A stretch of DNA of 64,000 bases from Aquicella siphonis (lineage in GTDB: Bacteria; Pseudomonadota; Gammaproteobacteria; DSM-16500). The position numbers and the translations under genes are program-made. The stretch covers positions 1,736,001 through 1,800,000 of the forward strand of contig NZ_LR699119.1 in NCBI RefSeq assembly GCF_902459485.1. Reading direction: 5' to 3'. The notes beneath the pieces were generated by a model. It saw nothing but the letters and a program-made list of their open reading frames with translations. It made no database searches and was not told where the DNA came from. Shown piece after piece: positions 29,761 through 39,088 of this stretch (position 1 is its first letter; each line of letters opens with the position of its first letter).

Positions 29761-30210
29761 CTTCAATATTGGCTTGGACTTGACAGTCGCTGGCTCACCG
29801 GAACCCGCTTGGTGCTCCATCAAGCCCATATCAACGCCGCCGGTGCCATCAATGCCCTTGAGGGATACCATTTCTTCAACCGCATTATCTCCCTCACCAT
29901 CTTCTTCAGCGTCAAAAAAGATTCCCTCGCCATTCTCTTCAGCATAAATAGCCAGAACTGCTTTAATGGGAGCAGAGATAATGTGAATGACACCTGAAAA
30001 CGATGCCTTGAATTCAATCAAGTCATTCAGGATTTTCAAGTCACGAATGGCTGTAGGTGAAATATTGAATACAATCTCGCCGCCTTCTGCATAATCCTGG
30101 GGAATTTTGGCGCGAGAATTGTTTGCGTCGACTACAAGAATGGGGTTGCAGTTACTATCAACAATCCATTGATAAAAAGCACGTAGAAGATACGGTCTAT
30201 TTGACAGCAT
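29749..30210 (-). CDS. sspB: ClpXP adaptor SspB
   Basis: Adaptor that binds ssrA-tagged substrates and delivers them to ClpXP. The 153-aa protein has the folded substrate-binding domain (NRPYLLRAFYQWIVDSNCNPILVVDA, then EIVFNISPTAIRDL and the IHIISAPIKAVLAIYAEENGEG strand). An acidic flexible linker (about 105-140) follows, and the C-terminal KPILKLVE matches the ClpX-binding tail of E. coli SspB. It is 13 nt downstream of sspA. smpB, which acts in the same trans-translation pathway, lies at 46374. Confidence 0.95.
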   Translation of the reverse strand: MLSNRPYLLRAFYQWIVDSNCNPILVVDANNSRAKIPQDYAEGGEIVFNISPTAIRDLKILNDLIEFKASFSGVIHIISAPIKAVLAIYAEENGEGIFFDAEEDGEGDNAVEEMVSLKGIDGTGGVDMGLMEHQAGSGEPATVKSKPILKLVE

Positions 30211-30223
30211 AGTGGTTACTCCC

Positions 30224-30874
30224 TTAAGCAGATTCTGCTTTCGCTAATTTTCTTAATTCCTGTTCAGATTCCGTGAGGCTTGCCTGGAATGAATCACGTT
30301 GAAATACCCGTTCAGCATATTTGTTAATGACTTTTGCCTCTGCAGGTGAGAAAGTAATACCCCACGCAGGCAACCGCCATAATACGGGCGCAATGCAACA
30401 GTCTACCAGGGTAAACTCATCGCCCATAAAATACGGAGACGCATTGAAGATCGGTATCAATTGCGTGATATAACCTGACAATTCTTTTGATGCGGCACGC
30501 AGATCGTTTGTTTTGCCAGACTCCAGCTTGCGAATGATGGGTCCCCACTCGCGATCGAAACGATAGATAATTAGTCGTGCCTTTGCTCTTGCTACAGGAT
30601 AAACCGGCATCAGCGGCGGATGCGGGAAACGCTCATCCAGGTATTCGGCGATGATATTAGGTTCATAAAGCGCCAACTCCCTGTCTACCAGGGTCGGCAC
30701 GCTGCCATAAGGATTTAGTTCAAGCAAATCTTCAGGCTTGCCGCGAGAATCGATGTTGACTACTTCGTAAGATACACCTTTTTCAGCGAGGACGATGCGA
30801 ACGCGGTGGCTCAGAATATCGACTGCGCCAGAATACAAAGTCATGACGGATCGCTTATTTGTAATGATTGCCAT
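30224..30874 (-). CDS. sspA: Stringent starvation protein A (RNA polymerase-associated)
   Basis: GST-fold protein that binds RNA polymerase and aids stress and acid survival in other gammaproteobacteria. The 216-aa sequence has NKRSVMTLYSGAVDILSHRVRIVLAEKG, the GST-like N-domain SVPTLVDRELALYEPNIIAEYLDERFPHPPL and the helical C-domain. The catalytic GST serine/tyrosine is not expected in this family. It forms the usual sspA-sspB pair, but petABC, often upstream, is absent. Confidence 0.95.
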   Translation of the reverse strand: MAIITNKRSVMTLYSGAVDILSHRVRIVLAEKGVSYEVVNIDSRGKPEDLLELNPYGSVPTLVDRELALYEPNIIAEYLDERFPHPPLMPVYPVARAKARLIIYRFDREWGPIIRKLESGKTNDLRAASKELSGYITQLIPIFNASPYFMGDEFTLVDCCIAPVLWRLPAWGITFSPAEAKVINKYAERVFQRDSFQASLTESEQELRKLAKAESA

Positions 30875-30965
30875 GCTAACCTCTTCCTCACGTAGTGATT
30901 TATAGTTATTTAAATGAAAACAGTCATAATTCTAATAAAACGAAGCGGCGCGAAAAGATAAAAGG

Positions 30966-31039
30966 TGGCTGGGGGACTAGGATTCGAACCTAGGTTGACG
31001 GAGTCAGAGTCCGTAGTCCTGCCGCTAGACGATCCCCCA
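30966..31039 (-). tRNA. tRNA-Gln(CTG)
   Basis: Reading the minus strand, acceptor TGGGGGA pairs with TCCCCCA. The anticodon stem ACGGA/TCCGT encloses the loop CTCTGAC with anticodon CTG, and the T arm contains GGTTCGAATCC. The CCA is encoded (30968-30966) after discriminator G. 74 nt including CCA. It lies 24 nt downstream of rpsI and could be processed from its transcript. Confidence 0.95.
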
Positions 31040-31063
31040 ATGCAGATGACATAACAAAATGAA

Positions 31064-31492
31064 TTATCGCTTGGAGTATTGTGTACCCTTACGAGCTTTA
31101 TGTTTGCCCACTTTTTTACGCTCAACTTCTCGCGCATCGCGTGTCATGTAGCCAGCCCTGCGCAAAGCTTTTCTGATTTCATTGTCTTCAGACCCCGCAA
31201 CTGCGGAACTGGTCTCATAATCTACCAAAGCGCGTGCAATGCCATGACGGATTGCGCCTGCCTGGCCATTAATACCACCGCCTTCGACTGTCACCAGAAT
31301 ATCAAACTTGTGATGCAGATCTGTCACATCCAATGGTTGCCGCACAATCATACGCGCTGTTTCACGGCCAAAGTAAACATCCAGCGTTCTATCGTTAATG
31401 ACAATATTACCCTTGCCTGGTTTCAAACGCACACGGGCTGTTGATGTTTTGCGGCGCCCGGTACCGTAGTAATGTTTTTCTGCTACTGCCAT
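31064..31492 (-). CDS. rpsI: Ribosomal protein S9
   Basis: Small-subunit protein whose C-terminal tail reaches the P-site tRNA. Seen: [14 protein letters not shown] at the start, [21 protein letters not shown] in the middle and the basic C-terminus [14 protein letters not shown], typical of S9 with its final Lys-Arg. I start at the ATG at 31492 with AGGA 7 nt upstream, not the GTG at 31498. It lies 9 nt downstream of rplM, the universal pair. Confidence 0.98.
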   Translation of the reverse strand: MAVAEKHYYGTGRRKTSTARVRLKPGKGNIVINDRTLDVYFGRETARMIVRQPLDVTDLHHKFDILVTVEGGGINGQAGAIRHGIARALVDYETSSAVAGSEDNEIRKALRRAGYMTRDAREVERKKVGKHKARKGTQYSKR

Positions 31493-31501
31493 GATCACGT
31501 C

Positions 31502-31942
31502 CTATTCTGCTTTCTCAAGATTAATCTCAACTGGTTGTTGCGCCCCGTGTGGATGTTCTGCACCGGCATAGACTTTTAATTTGCGCAACATTGCTCTGCC
31601 TAACGGGTTTTTCGGTAACATGCCTTTCACAGCGATTTCGATAATCTGGGCCGGGTCTTTTGCCTGAAGCTTTTCGAATGTTGTTTCCTTCAAGCCGCCT
31701 GGGTATCCAGAGTGACGATAATACACTTTATCCTGTTCCTTTTTTCCTGTCACTTTAATCTGCGATGCGTTGATAACAACAATATAGTCGCCAGCATCAG
31801 CATGGGGTGTATATTCCGGCTTATGCTTGCCACGCAGGCACTTCGCGATCTGGCTTGCCAGTCTGCCCAGGACTTTTCCTGATGCATCAACGACATACCA
31901 TTTATGTTCTGTGTTTTCACTTGTTGCAAAATACGTTTTCAT
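31502..31942 (-). CDS. rplM: Ribosomal protein L13
   Basis: Early-assembly 50S protein. The 146-aa sequence contains [34 protein letters not shown], the HSGYPGGLK motif and the C-terminal [30 protein letters not shown], all diagnostic. First gene of the rplM-rpsI operon, with a good sigma-70 promoter upstream at 31984-32012. Confidence 0.98.
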   Translation of the reverse strand: MKTYFATSENTEHKWYVVDASGKVLGRLASQIAKCLRGKHKPEYTPHADAGDYIVVINASQIKVTGKKEQDKVYYRHSGYPGGLKETTFEKLQAKDPAQIIEIAVKGMLPKNPLGRAMLRKLKVYAGAEHPHGAQQPVEINLEKAE

Positions 31943-31983
31943 CGTTAATCCTATGAATAGAATGAACCCTTAAAAGCGCCAGA

Positions 31984-32012
31984 ATTGTATAGTAACCCGC
32001 TAAAACAAGCAA
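31984..32012 (-). promoter_or_regulatory. Sigma-70-type promoter of rplM-rpsI
   Basis: Minus strand: TTGCTT (32012-32007), a 17-bp spacer, then TACAAT (31989-31984), giving a near-consensus -35/-10 pair 42 nt before the rplM ATG. Read by eye; no start site is known. Confidence 0.6.
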
Positions 32013-32290
32013 GTGCCGCCGCCTGAATTCCCAATGCGGAAATTCGAAAGATACTCCAAATTCCCGCGGCATGCCACCTCTTGCTTGAGGGGAGAAATCC
32101 ATACTTATTGCGGGATCAATCTGCAGCCGGTCTGCGTTTCATTATGATACCCGTTTCAAGATAAGCAGCATCGCGGCAATAATGAGAGTATTCGTTCGCA
32201 CGCATGATTAACCACCCCCCCATGTTCCCACGCAGACCCGCTTTGATTACGCAGGGAAAAAACCAGCACCAAAGCCATCTTGCCGCTGTA

Positions 32291-32315
32291 AACAAGGCGT
32301 TTTCGCCTTGTTTTT
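32291..32315 (+). terminator. Rho-independent terminator without an obvious gene
   Basis: Perfect 9-bp stem AACAAGGCG/CGCCTTGTT with a TTTT loop and trailing T-run on the plus strand. It lies about 80 nt upstream of the HU-like start codon, so it would stop transcription entering from the left or end a small RNA, or act as a leader attenuator. Confidence 0.75.
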
Positions 32316-32398
32316 CGCTATTTTTATTAAAAAACTCTCGCAAAATTCTGTAGAAATGGTATTTTATTTAGTGTCTTTTACCTTAGTGAGGAATGAAC

Positions 32399-32812
32399 AT
32401 GGCCGTAAAAAAGTCTACGTCAAAAATGAAAAGGAAGTCTGGAAACAGCAAACCTGCCGCTAAATCCGCAGCTAAAAAAATGGCTCCTGCAAAGATGCCA
32501 TCCATCAAGGATCCATTGTCAAAAAGCGGCATGATCAAGACCATTACCGACGTCACCTGCTTAGCCAAGAAGGATGTCGTGTCTGTGCTTGACTGTTTCA
32601 CCCAGGTTATCGAAAAACATGTAAAATCTGGTGGCCCAGGCGTATTCGTCATGCCAGGTCTGATGAAAATCAGTGTGGTTAAGAAGCCGGCAAGACCAGC
32701 TCGTAAAGGTGTTAATCCCTTCACTGGCGAAGAGATCATGATTAAAGCCAGACCTGCATACAAAGCAGTCAAGATTAAAGCGCTCAAGAAATTGAAAGAA
32801 ATGGTTGCCTAA
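32399..32812 (+). CDS. HU/IHF-family nucleoid protein with Lys/Ala-rich N-terminal tail
   Basis: 137-aa DNA-binding protein. Residues about 1-40 form a low-complexity basic tail (KKSTSKMKRKSGNSKPAAKSAAKKMAPAK) resembling eukaryotic histone H1 tails. The rest is an HU fold (LSKSGMIKTITDVTCLAKKDV, then GVFVMPGLMKISVVKKPARPARKGVNPFTGEEI, close to the beta-arm and its RxGRNPxTGE-like turn) and ends in a lysine-rich helix. I use the second ATG (32399), with GAGG 7 nt upstream; the ATG at 32393 overlaps the ribosome site. Tail-extended HU proteins occur in various bacteria; effects on nucleoid compaction are inference. Confidence 0.9.
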   Translation: MAVKKSTSKMKRKSGNSKPAAKSAAKKMAPAKMPSIKDPLSKSGMIKTITDVTCLAKKDVVSVLDCFTQVIEKHVKSGGPGVFVMPGLMKISVVKKPARPARKGVNPFTGEEIMIKARPAYKAVKIKALKKLKEMVA

Positions 32813-32834
32813 TCCGCAACACTTTTTTATCCTG

Positions 32835-32873
32835 AAATCCCCTTTATCTGAACGATACAAGGGGATTTTTTTG
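32835..32873 (+). terminator. Rho-independent terminator after the HU-like gene
   Basis: AAATCCCCTT and AAGGGGATTT pair around a 14-nt loop, followed by a T-run (to 32873), 23 nt after the stop codon. Confidence 0.85.
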
Positions 32874-32923
32874 CATTTTTCAAATCAGCAAACAAGAGAG
32901 GCCGCATTGAAGCCAAGGGAAAA

Positions 32924-34285
32924 CTACTCTCCCAATGCCTCCCTGACCACCTGAGATAACTGCTCCGCCAATTGCCTGACTTTTGTTTCGCTTTCACCTT
33001 CCACCATGACACGAATTAACGGTTCAGTCCCGGAACGGCGCAAGATCACGCGGCCATTTTCACCCAATTCTGCTTCCACAGCGCGCACTGCCTGCTGAAC
33101 AGCGGCATTTTCCAGCGAAGCGTCATGGTGCTGCGCTATCCTGACATTAAGCAGCACCTGCGGGTATTTTACCAGTCCGGAACACATTTCCGCCAAGGCC
33201 TTTTTTCGATGACGCATGGCAGCGAGAATTTGCAGGGCTGTGATGATACCATCTCCGGTCGTTGTCATCTCCATGCATACCACATGCCCGGACGGCTCGC
33301 CTCCCAGGTGCCACTGACGCTTGGTCAGCTCACTGATAATATAGCGGTCGCCCACCGCTGCCCTCACAAACTCGATATTATTCTGCCTGAGAGCCATTTC
33401 AAGACCCAGGTTACTCATGGTTGTTCCGACAACTCCGCCTCTAAAAGTTCCATGCAGCAATTTGTCTTTAACGATAATATACAACAAATCATCACCATCC
33501 AGGATTTGTCCGCGATGATCTACCATGACCACTCTGTCGCCATCGCCATCCAGCGCAATGCCCAAATCTGCTTTATGTTCAAGGACTTTCTGGCGCAGCA
33601 CTTCAGGATGGGTGGCACCGCAATTCAAATTGATATTTAACCCGTTAGGTTCAACACCTATTTCCACCACTTCCGCGCCCAGCTCTCGAAACACATTAGG
33701 CGCAATGTGGTAAGCAGCACCATGCGCGCAATCCACCACTATTTTGAGGCCATTCAAAATGATGTCTGAAGAAACCGTGCTTTTACAAAACTCGATATAA
33801 CGCCCAGGAGCATCGACAACACGTATCGCCTTGCCCAGCTCGGCGGAATCGACGGTAGTCATGGGCTGCTCCAGTTGTTCTTCAATCGCGAACTCCAGAT
33901 TATCCGGCAGCTTGGTTCCCTGGGATGAAAAGAATTTGATACCGTTATCATAATAAGGATTGTGAGAAGCGCTGATCACTATTCCCGCCTGAGCTCTCAG
34001 CGTGCGTGTCAGGTAAGCGATAGCAGGTGTAGGCATAGGGCCCAGCAAATGAGTGTCTATTCCCGCCGCAGACAATCCGGATTCCAGTACTGATTCGAAC
34101 ATGTATCCGGAAATGCGGGTATCTTTGCCGATCAACACCTTGCCATTGCCCTGACGGGCAAGCACCTTGCCGACAGCCCAGCCCAGTTTTAAGACAAATT
34201 CAGGAGTAATCGGCCATACGCCAACGCGTCCGCGTATGCCATCCGTACCAAAATAACGGCGTGTTTTTGGAGTGGTTGATGTCAT
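32924..34285 (-). CDS. glmM: Phosphoglucosamine mutase GlmM
   Basis: Converts glucosamine-6-P to glucosamine-1-P for UDP-GlcNAc, feeding MurA/MurB and lipopolysaccharide. Seen: [14 protein letters not shown] at the start, the phospho-serine loop [15 protein letters not shown], the Mg-binding [12 protein letters not shown], and the sugar/phosphate motifs GGEPSGHV and [12 protein letters not shown]. The ATG at 34285 begins 1 nt after the ftsH stop (TGAGATG); longer in-frame starts (34306, 34336) would overlap ftsH and add residues foreign to the family. folP, which separates ftsH and glmM in E. coli, is missing. Confidence 0.97.
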   Translation of the reverse strand: MTSTTPKTRRYFGTDGIRGRVGVWPITPEFVLKLGWAVGKVLARQGNGKVLIGKDTRISGYMFESVLESGLSAAGIDTHLLGPMPTPAIAYLTRTLRAQAGIVISASHNPYYDNGIKFFSSQGTKLPDNLEFAIEEQLEQPMTTVDSAELGKAIRVVDAPGRYIEFCKSTVSSDIILNGLKIVVDCAHGAAYHIAPNVFRELGAEVVEIGVEPNGLNINLNCGATHPEVLRQKVLEHKADLGIALDGDGDRVVMVDHRGQILDGDDLLYIIVKDKLLHGTFRGGVVGTTMSNLGLEMALRQNNIEFVRAAVGDRYIISELTKRQWHLGGEPSGHVVCMEMTTTGDGIITALQILAAMRHRKKALAEMCSGLVKYPQVLLNVRIAQHHDASLENAAVQQAVRAVEAELGENGRVILRRSGTEPLIRVMVEGESETKVRQLAEQLSQVVREALGE

Positions 34286-34286
34286 C

Positions 34287-36248
34287 TCAGTTAATGCTTG
34301 ATCCATTTGCAGAAGCGGTTCCTTGATTTTCTTCATCCAGTTTTAGCGGGCCTTTGCTTTCTTCGGTTTTAATCGGCTGCTCCGAGGAAGACTGCTGCTT
34401 GGCCTTTTCAGAAACTTCCTTGTTGCGCCAGCTGGCGGGTTCGCGAATCGCGCGCCCTGCCATAATATCCTGGATTTGTTCCTGGCCTATGGTTTCATAC
34501 TTGATCAGCGCTTCTGCCATTGTATGAAGTTTTTCAATATTTTCCTTGAGGATTTTTTCAGCGCGCTGGTAATTGCGCTCAATAATATCGCGCACTTCAG
34601 AATCCACCACACTGGATGTGGCTTCGGAAATATCCTTGTGCCGGGTAATGGAATGCCCCAGGAATACTTCCTCATCATTTCCGCCCAGCGTCAGCGGACC
34701 CACTTTTTCAGAAAGCCCCCACTTTGTCACCATATTACGGGCTATCTCTGTTGCTTTCTGGATATCGTTAGACGCACCTGTTGTCACCTTGCCAGCCCCA
34801 AAGATAATCTCTTCCGCCAGACGGCCGCCAAACAGGCTGGAAAGCTTGCTTTCAAGATATTCTCTCGTATAACTGTATTTGTCACCTTCCGGTAAAAACA
34901 TGGTCACACCCAATGCCCGGCCCCGCGGGATAATGGTGACCTTATGGACCGGATCATGCGATGGAACATTCAGTCCGACTATCGCATGCCCGGCTTCATG
35001 ATAAGCTGTCAGTTTCTTTTCTTCATCCGTCATGACCATGGAACGGCGTTCGGTACCCATGATGACTTTATCTTTTGCCTTTTCAAAATCTTCCATATCC
35101 ACACTGCGCTTGTTGGCACGGGCGGCAAATAATGCAGCCTCATTGACAATATTCGCCAGGTCAGCACCGGAAAAACCGGGAGTGCTGCGCGCTATCACAG
35201 CCACATCCACATCATCCGAAGTCGGGACCTTGCGGCTATGCACCCTCAATATCTGCTCTCGCCCGCGGACATCCGGCAGGCCGACCACCACCTGACGGTC
35301 AAACCGGCCTGGACGCAGCAAGGCTGGATCCAGGACATCCGGACGGTTGGTCGCGGCAACGACAATCACACCTTCACTGCCCTGGAATCCATCCATTTCA
35401 ACCAGCAACTGGTTCAAGGTCTGCTCCCTCTCATCATGACCGCCGCCCAGACCGGCGCCGCGGTGACGCCCTACCGCGTCAATTTCGTCAATAAAGATGA
35501 TACAGGGAGCTTGCTTTTTAGCTTGATCAAACATGTCGCGCACGCGTGACGCACCGACACCTACAAACATTTCCACAAAATCAGATCCGGAAATCGTGAA
35601 AAACGGCACTTTGGCTTCCCCGGCTACCGCTCTCGCCAGCAAAGTTTTGCCTGTGCCCGGCGGCCCGACCAGCAAGACGCCGCGAGGAATTTTTCCACCC
35701 AGACGCTGGAACTTGCCGGGGTCTTTCAAAAAGTCCACCAGCTCCTTCACCTCTTCCTTGGCTTCTTCACAACCCGCAACATCAGCGAATGTCACTTTGA
35801 CCTGGTCCGAATTCAGCAGCCGTGCACGACTGCGTCCAAATGAAAATGCACCGCCCTTACCCACACCCGCCTGCTGCCGTAATACGTAAATCCAGATAGC
35901 AAGAATAACAATCCAGGGAAGCAGGCTGATAAGGTGAGCCAATATACCCGGCTGCTCCGGAGGCTTGCCCTTGACTACCACTTTTTTATCTACCAATTCC
36001 TGGAGCAAAGTCGTATCCTGCGGCATGGGCAGATAAGAAACGAACTTGGAATTGTTTTGCAAGGTGCCTGTGATGTTCTGGTCTGAAATCGTGACCGACT
36101 GCACATTGCCCTGCTTGACCTCGCTAATCAGCTGAGAATAATTGATCGGTTTGTCTGTTTCACGCCGAGGTCCAAAGTTATTGAAAACAGAGATCAGAAT
36201 TATCCCTATAACTAACCATAAAAGTATCGTCTTGATTGCATCATTCAC
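34287..36248 (-). CDS. ftsH: ATP-dependent zinc metalloprotease FtsH
   Basis: Membrane-bound AAA+ protease (653 aa) controlling quality of membrane proteins and regulators such as LpxC and sigma-32 in E. coli. Two membrane segments (about 6-24 and 108-127) flank a small periplasmic domain. The AAA module has Walker A GPPGTGKT, Walker B IIFIDEID and SRH ([21 protein letters not shown]). The protease domain has the zinc site HEAGH. The C-terminal tail is long and hydrophilic. It is preceded by a 310-bp gap and the rlmE gene, the usual partner. Confidence 0.98.
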   Translation of the reverse strand: MNDAIKTILLWLVIGIILISVFNNFGPRRETDKPINYSQLISEVKQGNVQSVTISDQNITGTLQNNSKFVSYLPMPQDTTLLQELVDKKVVVKGKPPEQPGILAHLISLLPWIVILAIWIYVLRQQAGVGKGGAFSFGRSRARLLNSDQVKVTFADVAGCEEAKEEVKELVDFLKDPGKFQRLGGKIPRGVLLVGPPGTGKTLLARAVAGEAKVPFFTISGSDFVEMFVGVGASRVRDMFDQAKKQAPCIIFIDEIDAVGRHRGAGLGGGHDEREQTLNQLLVEMDGFQGSEGVIVVAATNRPDVLDPALLRPGRFDRQVVVGLPDVRGREQILRVHSRKVPTSDDVDVAVIARSTPGFSGADLANIVNEAALFAARANKRSVDMEDFEKAKDKVIMGTERRSMVMTDEEKKLTAYHEAGHAIVGLNVPSHDPVHKVTIIPRGRALGVTMFLPEGDKYSYTREYLESKLSSLFGGRLAEEIIFGAGKVTTGASNDIQKATEIARNMVTKWGLSEKVGPLTLGGNDEEVFLGHSITRHKDISEATSSVVDSEVRDIIERNYQRAEKILKENIEKLHTMAEALIKYETIGQEQIQDIMAGRAIREPASWRNKEVSEKAKQQSSSEQPIKTEESKGPLKLDEENQGTASANGSSIN

Positions 36249-36558
36249 GTTGGTAGACCTCTCTCAAAGCGTCGATTTTAAATTCAACTCAAACATACAC
36301 GTCAGTCGTCAATCTAAAGTACGCATCCTCTACAGACTTGCTCATTCAAATTATTCTGTGTCATTTATTATTAAGTATAATTTAATCATACCTAATCTGG
36401 GGGTTATACACTACAAGAGCAATGACCCTACCTTTCCGGTTTAATCTTCCGGCTTACGCCCCCTTACCTTACTATATCGCTCATCGAGCACTAATTATCA
36501 ATAGTTTCATGGGGTTCACCATGCCAGTCCGCTATCTGCCGCCCCGTTAAACAAGCGA
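36249..36558. other. 310-bp intergenic region between rlmE and ftsH
   Basis: AT-rich stretch with no credible coding frame. On the minus strand TATACT/TAATAAT-like -10 elements and a duplicated CCGGAA block are present, so an ftsH promoter is likely here. I see no clear sigma-32 motif, in contrast with grpE. Confidence 0.4.
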
Positions 36559-37185
36559 TCATTCCACTCCCCGCTTCAGTTCTCGCGCCAAAATATAAAT
36601 CTCCCGGGAGCGGTCACGAGATGCTTTTGGTTTACGAATAACAACCGACTTGAAATTGCGCTTTATTTCAGCAAGAAAAGCATCTATGCCCTCCCCTTGA
36701 AAGGCCTTGATTAAAAACCCTCCTCCAGGAGCCAACACGCGCAGAGCGAAATCCAGAGCCAATTCAGAAAGATACATGGAACGGGGAATATCAATACTTT
36801 CGTTACCACTCATATTAGGCGCCATATCAGAAATGACCCAGTCTGCCTTGTTCGAAGATATGTGCTCTAGCAGTGTATTCAGAACTTCGTCATTCGAAAA
36901 ATCGCCCTGGATAAATTCCACTCCTTCAACCGGCTCCATGGGCAGAATATCCATGGCGATCATGCGGCCGCCCGGCTTGATAAGCTTGACCACAAGCTGG
37001 CTCCAGCCTCCAGGAGCCGCACCCAGATCAACGACAGTCATGCCGGACCTGAACAAATGGTAACGCTCCTGAAATTCAAGCAGCTTATAAACTGCGCGCG
37101 AGCGATATCCTTCCTTTTGCGCCTGTTTGACGTACGTGTCTGTGAAGTGTTCTCTTAGCCAGCGGCGGCTGCTTTTACTGGTCAT
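36559..37185 (-). CDS. rlmE: 23S rRNA U2552 2'-O-methyltransferase RlmE (FtsJ)
   Basis: Heat-shock methyltransferase acting on the A-loop of the 50S subunit. The 208-aa protein has [35 protein letters not shown] motif [13 protein letters not shown], catalytic DMAPNMSG (K-D-K-E type Asp), and [12 protein letters not shown]. It shares one nucleotide with the greA stop (TAATG), so translation is coupled. Confidence 0.97.
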   Translation of the reverse strand: MTSKSSRRWLREHFTDTYVKQAQKEGYRSRAVYKLLEFQERYHLFRSGMTVVDLGAAPGGWSQLVVKLIKPGGRMIAMDILPMEPVEGVEFIQGDFSNDEVLNTLLEHISSNKADWVISDMAPNMSGNESIDIPRSMYLSELALDFALRVLAPGGGFLIKAFQGEGIDAFLAEIKRNFKSVVIRKPKASRDRSREIYILARELKRGVE

Positions 37186-37658
37186 TAAATGTATACTACT
37201 TCAACAATCTCATAAACGATGATCCCTTCCGGCGTCTTCACTTCGACTGTGTCTCCTTCGTATTTACCTATCAGGGCGCGCGCAACCGGCGAAGTGACAG
37301 AAATCATGTTCAAGCTGATGTCGGCTTCATCTTCACCTACTATTTGATAAGAAAGGGAACTCCCGTCTTCATTAGTCAATTTGATCGTGGCACCAAAAAT
37401 CACCCGGCCGGAGTTATCCATTTGCGTGACATCAATCACATGCGCGCTGGAAAGCTTGGCTTCAATTTCCAGAATGCGTCCCTCAATAAACCCCTGCTGT
37501 TCTCTTGCGGCATGATATTCCGCGTTTTCCTTTAAATCCCCATGAGCTCGCGCTTCCGCAATCGCATTGATAATTTTAGGCCGTTCAATCTGTTTTAACC
37601 GATTCAATTCTTCACGCAGCTTGTCTGCGCCCTTTACAGTCATTGGTACTTTTTGCAT
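37185..37658 (-). CDS. greA: Transcript cleavage factor GreA
   Basis: Coiled-coil factor that inserts into the RNA polymerase secondary channel and rescues backtracked complexes. The 157-aa sequence begins [18 protein letters not shown], closely like E. coli, has [25 protein letters not shown] with the acidic tip (D..E), and ends with a FKBP-like domain ([24 protein letters not shown]). I start at the ATG at 37658 with GGGGTG upstream; an extension to 37697 lacks support. Confidence 0.97.
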   Translation of the reverse strand: MQKVPMTVKGADKLREELNRLKQIERPKIINAIAEARAHGDLKENAEYHAAREQQGFIEGRILEIEAKLSSAHVIDVTQMDNSGRVIFGATIKLTNEDGSSLSYQIVGEDEADISLNMISVTSPVARALIGKYEGDTVEVKTPEGIIVYEIVEVVYI

Positions 37659-37709
37659 GCCTATCACCCCTGAACTAGATTTACACAAGTCATTCATGCC
37701 CCTTCATGA

Positions 37710-38828
37710 TTACAACTTCATATCTTCAAAAAATTTTTTGACTTTATTAAACCATGAACTGGATTTCGGACTGTGCTTATTATTGACCGGCATGGTCTTA
37801 TCAAATTGAGTCAAAAGTTCTTTTTGCTTGGCGGTCAAATTAACAGGCGTTTCTATCTGAACTCTGCACATCAAATCACCCGGATCACCTCCCCTGACAG
37901 AAGGCACACCCATGCCCCTGATGCGAAATACTCTTCCGGTTTGTGTTTCAGCAGGAATCTTAAGCTTGACACGGCCGTGCAGCGCGGGCACCTCCAGTTC
38001 GCCGCCCAAAGCACCGGTGACGAAACTGATAGGGACTTCACAATACAAGTTCTTGCCGTCACGTTCAAATAAAGAATGCGGCTGAACCTGGATCTGAATA
38101 TACAAGTCACCCGACATGGCGCCTGACTCTCCCGCTTCACCTTCGCCGCTCAGCCGTATGCGGTCGCCGGTATCCACCCCCTGCGGTATTTTGACAGACA
38201 GTTTCTTGTTTTGCTTGTTACGTCCACGCCCATGGCAATGCGAACAAGGCGATTGAATGACGCGGCCCTTGCCGTAACAGGTTGGACAGGTTTGCTGGAC
38301 TGAAAAAAATCCTTGCTGCATACGTATCTGCCCGTACCCATTGCAGTCAGAGCAGGTCACTGGCGAAGTTCCCGGACGCGCGCCCGACCCATGGCATTCG
38401 CCGCAGGTCGCCAGAGTGGGAATGGTGATCTCGGCAGTCTTGCCAAACACCGCATCTTCCAGAGATATTTCCAGGGTATAATACAGATCTGAACCCCGCT
38501 GCGGCCCGCCTCCCCTGCCGCCGCCAAAAATATCCCCGAAAATATCCCCGAAAATATCAGTAAAATTCATGCCGCCGGCACCGCCGCCAAATCCGCCCGC
38601 CCCTTCTACTCCGGCATGGCCAAACTGGTCATAAGCAGCCCGCCGCCTGCTGTCTGAAAGGACTTCATACGCTTCCTTGATCTGCTTGAACTTTTCTTCC
38701 GATTCCTTGTCATTGGCATTTCGATCCGGATGATGCTTCATGGCCAGGCGACGATATGTTTTTTTAATTTCCTCTTCGCTGGCATTACGGGTCACGCCGA
38801 GAATTTCATAATAATCACGCTTAGTCAT
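37710..38828 (-). CDS. dnaJ: Chaperone DnaJ (Hsp40)
   Basis: Co-chaperone that stimulates DnaK ATPase. The J-domain ([38 protein letters not shown] present) is followed by a Gly/Phe-rich linker ([10 protein letters not shown]) and four CxxCxGxG zinc repeats ([32 protein letters not shown]). The C-terminal substrate domains follow. The ATG at 38828 (MTKRDYY) matches the family; the longer frame to 38852 is unlikely. It is separated from dnaK by 260 nt. Confidence 0.98.
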   Translation of the reverse strand: MTKRDYYEILGVTRNASEEEIKKTYRRLAMKHHPDRNANDKESEEKFKQIKEAYEVLSDSRRRAAYDQFGHAGVEGAGGFGGGAGGMNFTDIFGDIFGDIFGGGRGGGPQRGSDLYYTLEISLEDAVFGKTAEITIPTLATCGECHGSGARPGTSPVTCSDCNGYGQIRMQQGFFSVQQTCPTCYGKGRVIQSPCSHCHGRGRNKQNKKLSVKIPQGVDTGDRIRLSGEGEAGESGAMSGDLYIQIQVQPHSLFERDGKNLYCEVPISFVTGALGGELEVPALHGRVKLKIPAETQTGRVFRIRGMGVPSVRGGDPGDLMCRVQIETPVNLTAKQKELLTQFDKTMPVNNKHSPKSSSWFNKVKKFFEDMKL

Positions 38829-38997
38829 AATCCGGTTCTTCCACTCTATCAAACTGCTTATGTCTGGCCTGTTTCCTGGTCATCACAGCACAGATAATTG
38901 CATAGATCAAACCCCGCCCTCGCAATCAGCATCCCTGCCTTGAAGAAGAAAAGGTTTCTTCACTGCGGCAATGCTTTTCGCGATGACGGGGCTCATA

Positions 38998-39017
38998 TTG
39001 TTCCGATCAGGGAACAA
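38998..39017. other. Hairpin in the dnaK-dnaJ intergenic gap
   Basis: TTGTTCC and GGAACAA (38998-39004, 39011-39017) form a 7-bp stem about 72 nt after the dnaK stop. It has no T-tract, so it is a possible processing site or weak attenuator between dnaK and dnaJ. Confidence 0.35.
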
Positions 39018-39088
39018 GGTTGACATAACCCTGGGTGACCCCTTCTCTCATCCGAGGCGTGATCCGCCATGGATCAAGATTCATGCTA

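Larger units (their letters stand above)
31943..32398. other. 456-bp intergenic region with an orphan plus-strand terminator
   Basis: Divergent region between rplM (minus) and the HU-like gene (plus). It holds the rplM promoter and, on the plus strand, a textbook Rho-independent terminator at 32291-32315 (AACAAGGCG, TTTT loop, CGCCTTGTT, then a T-run) although no gene precedes it on that strand. The remaining sequence has no convincing coding frame; a minus-strand 75-aa frame covering 32116-32343 has no ribosome site or family resemblance. A small RNA ending at the terminator is possible (see findings). Confidence 0.55.

Noticed and set aside
32116-32343. 75-aa minus-strand frame in the rplM/HU gap
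   Set aside because: No ribosome site, low-complexity hydrophobic start, overlaps the orphan terminator stem.
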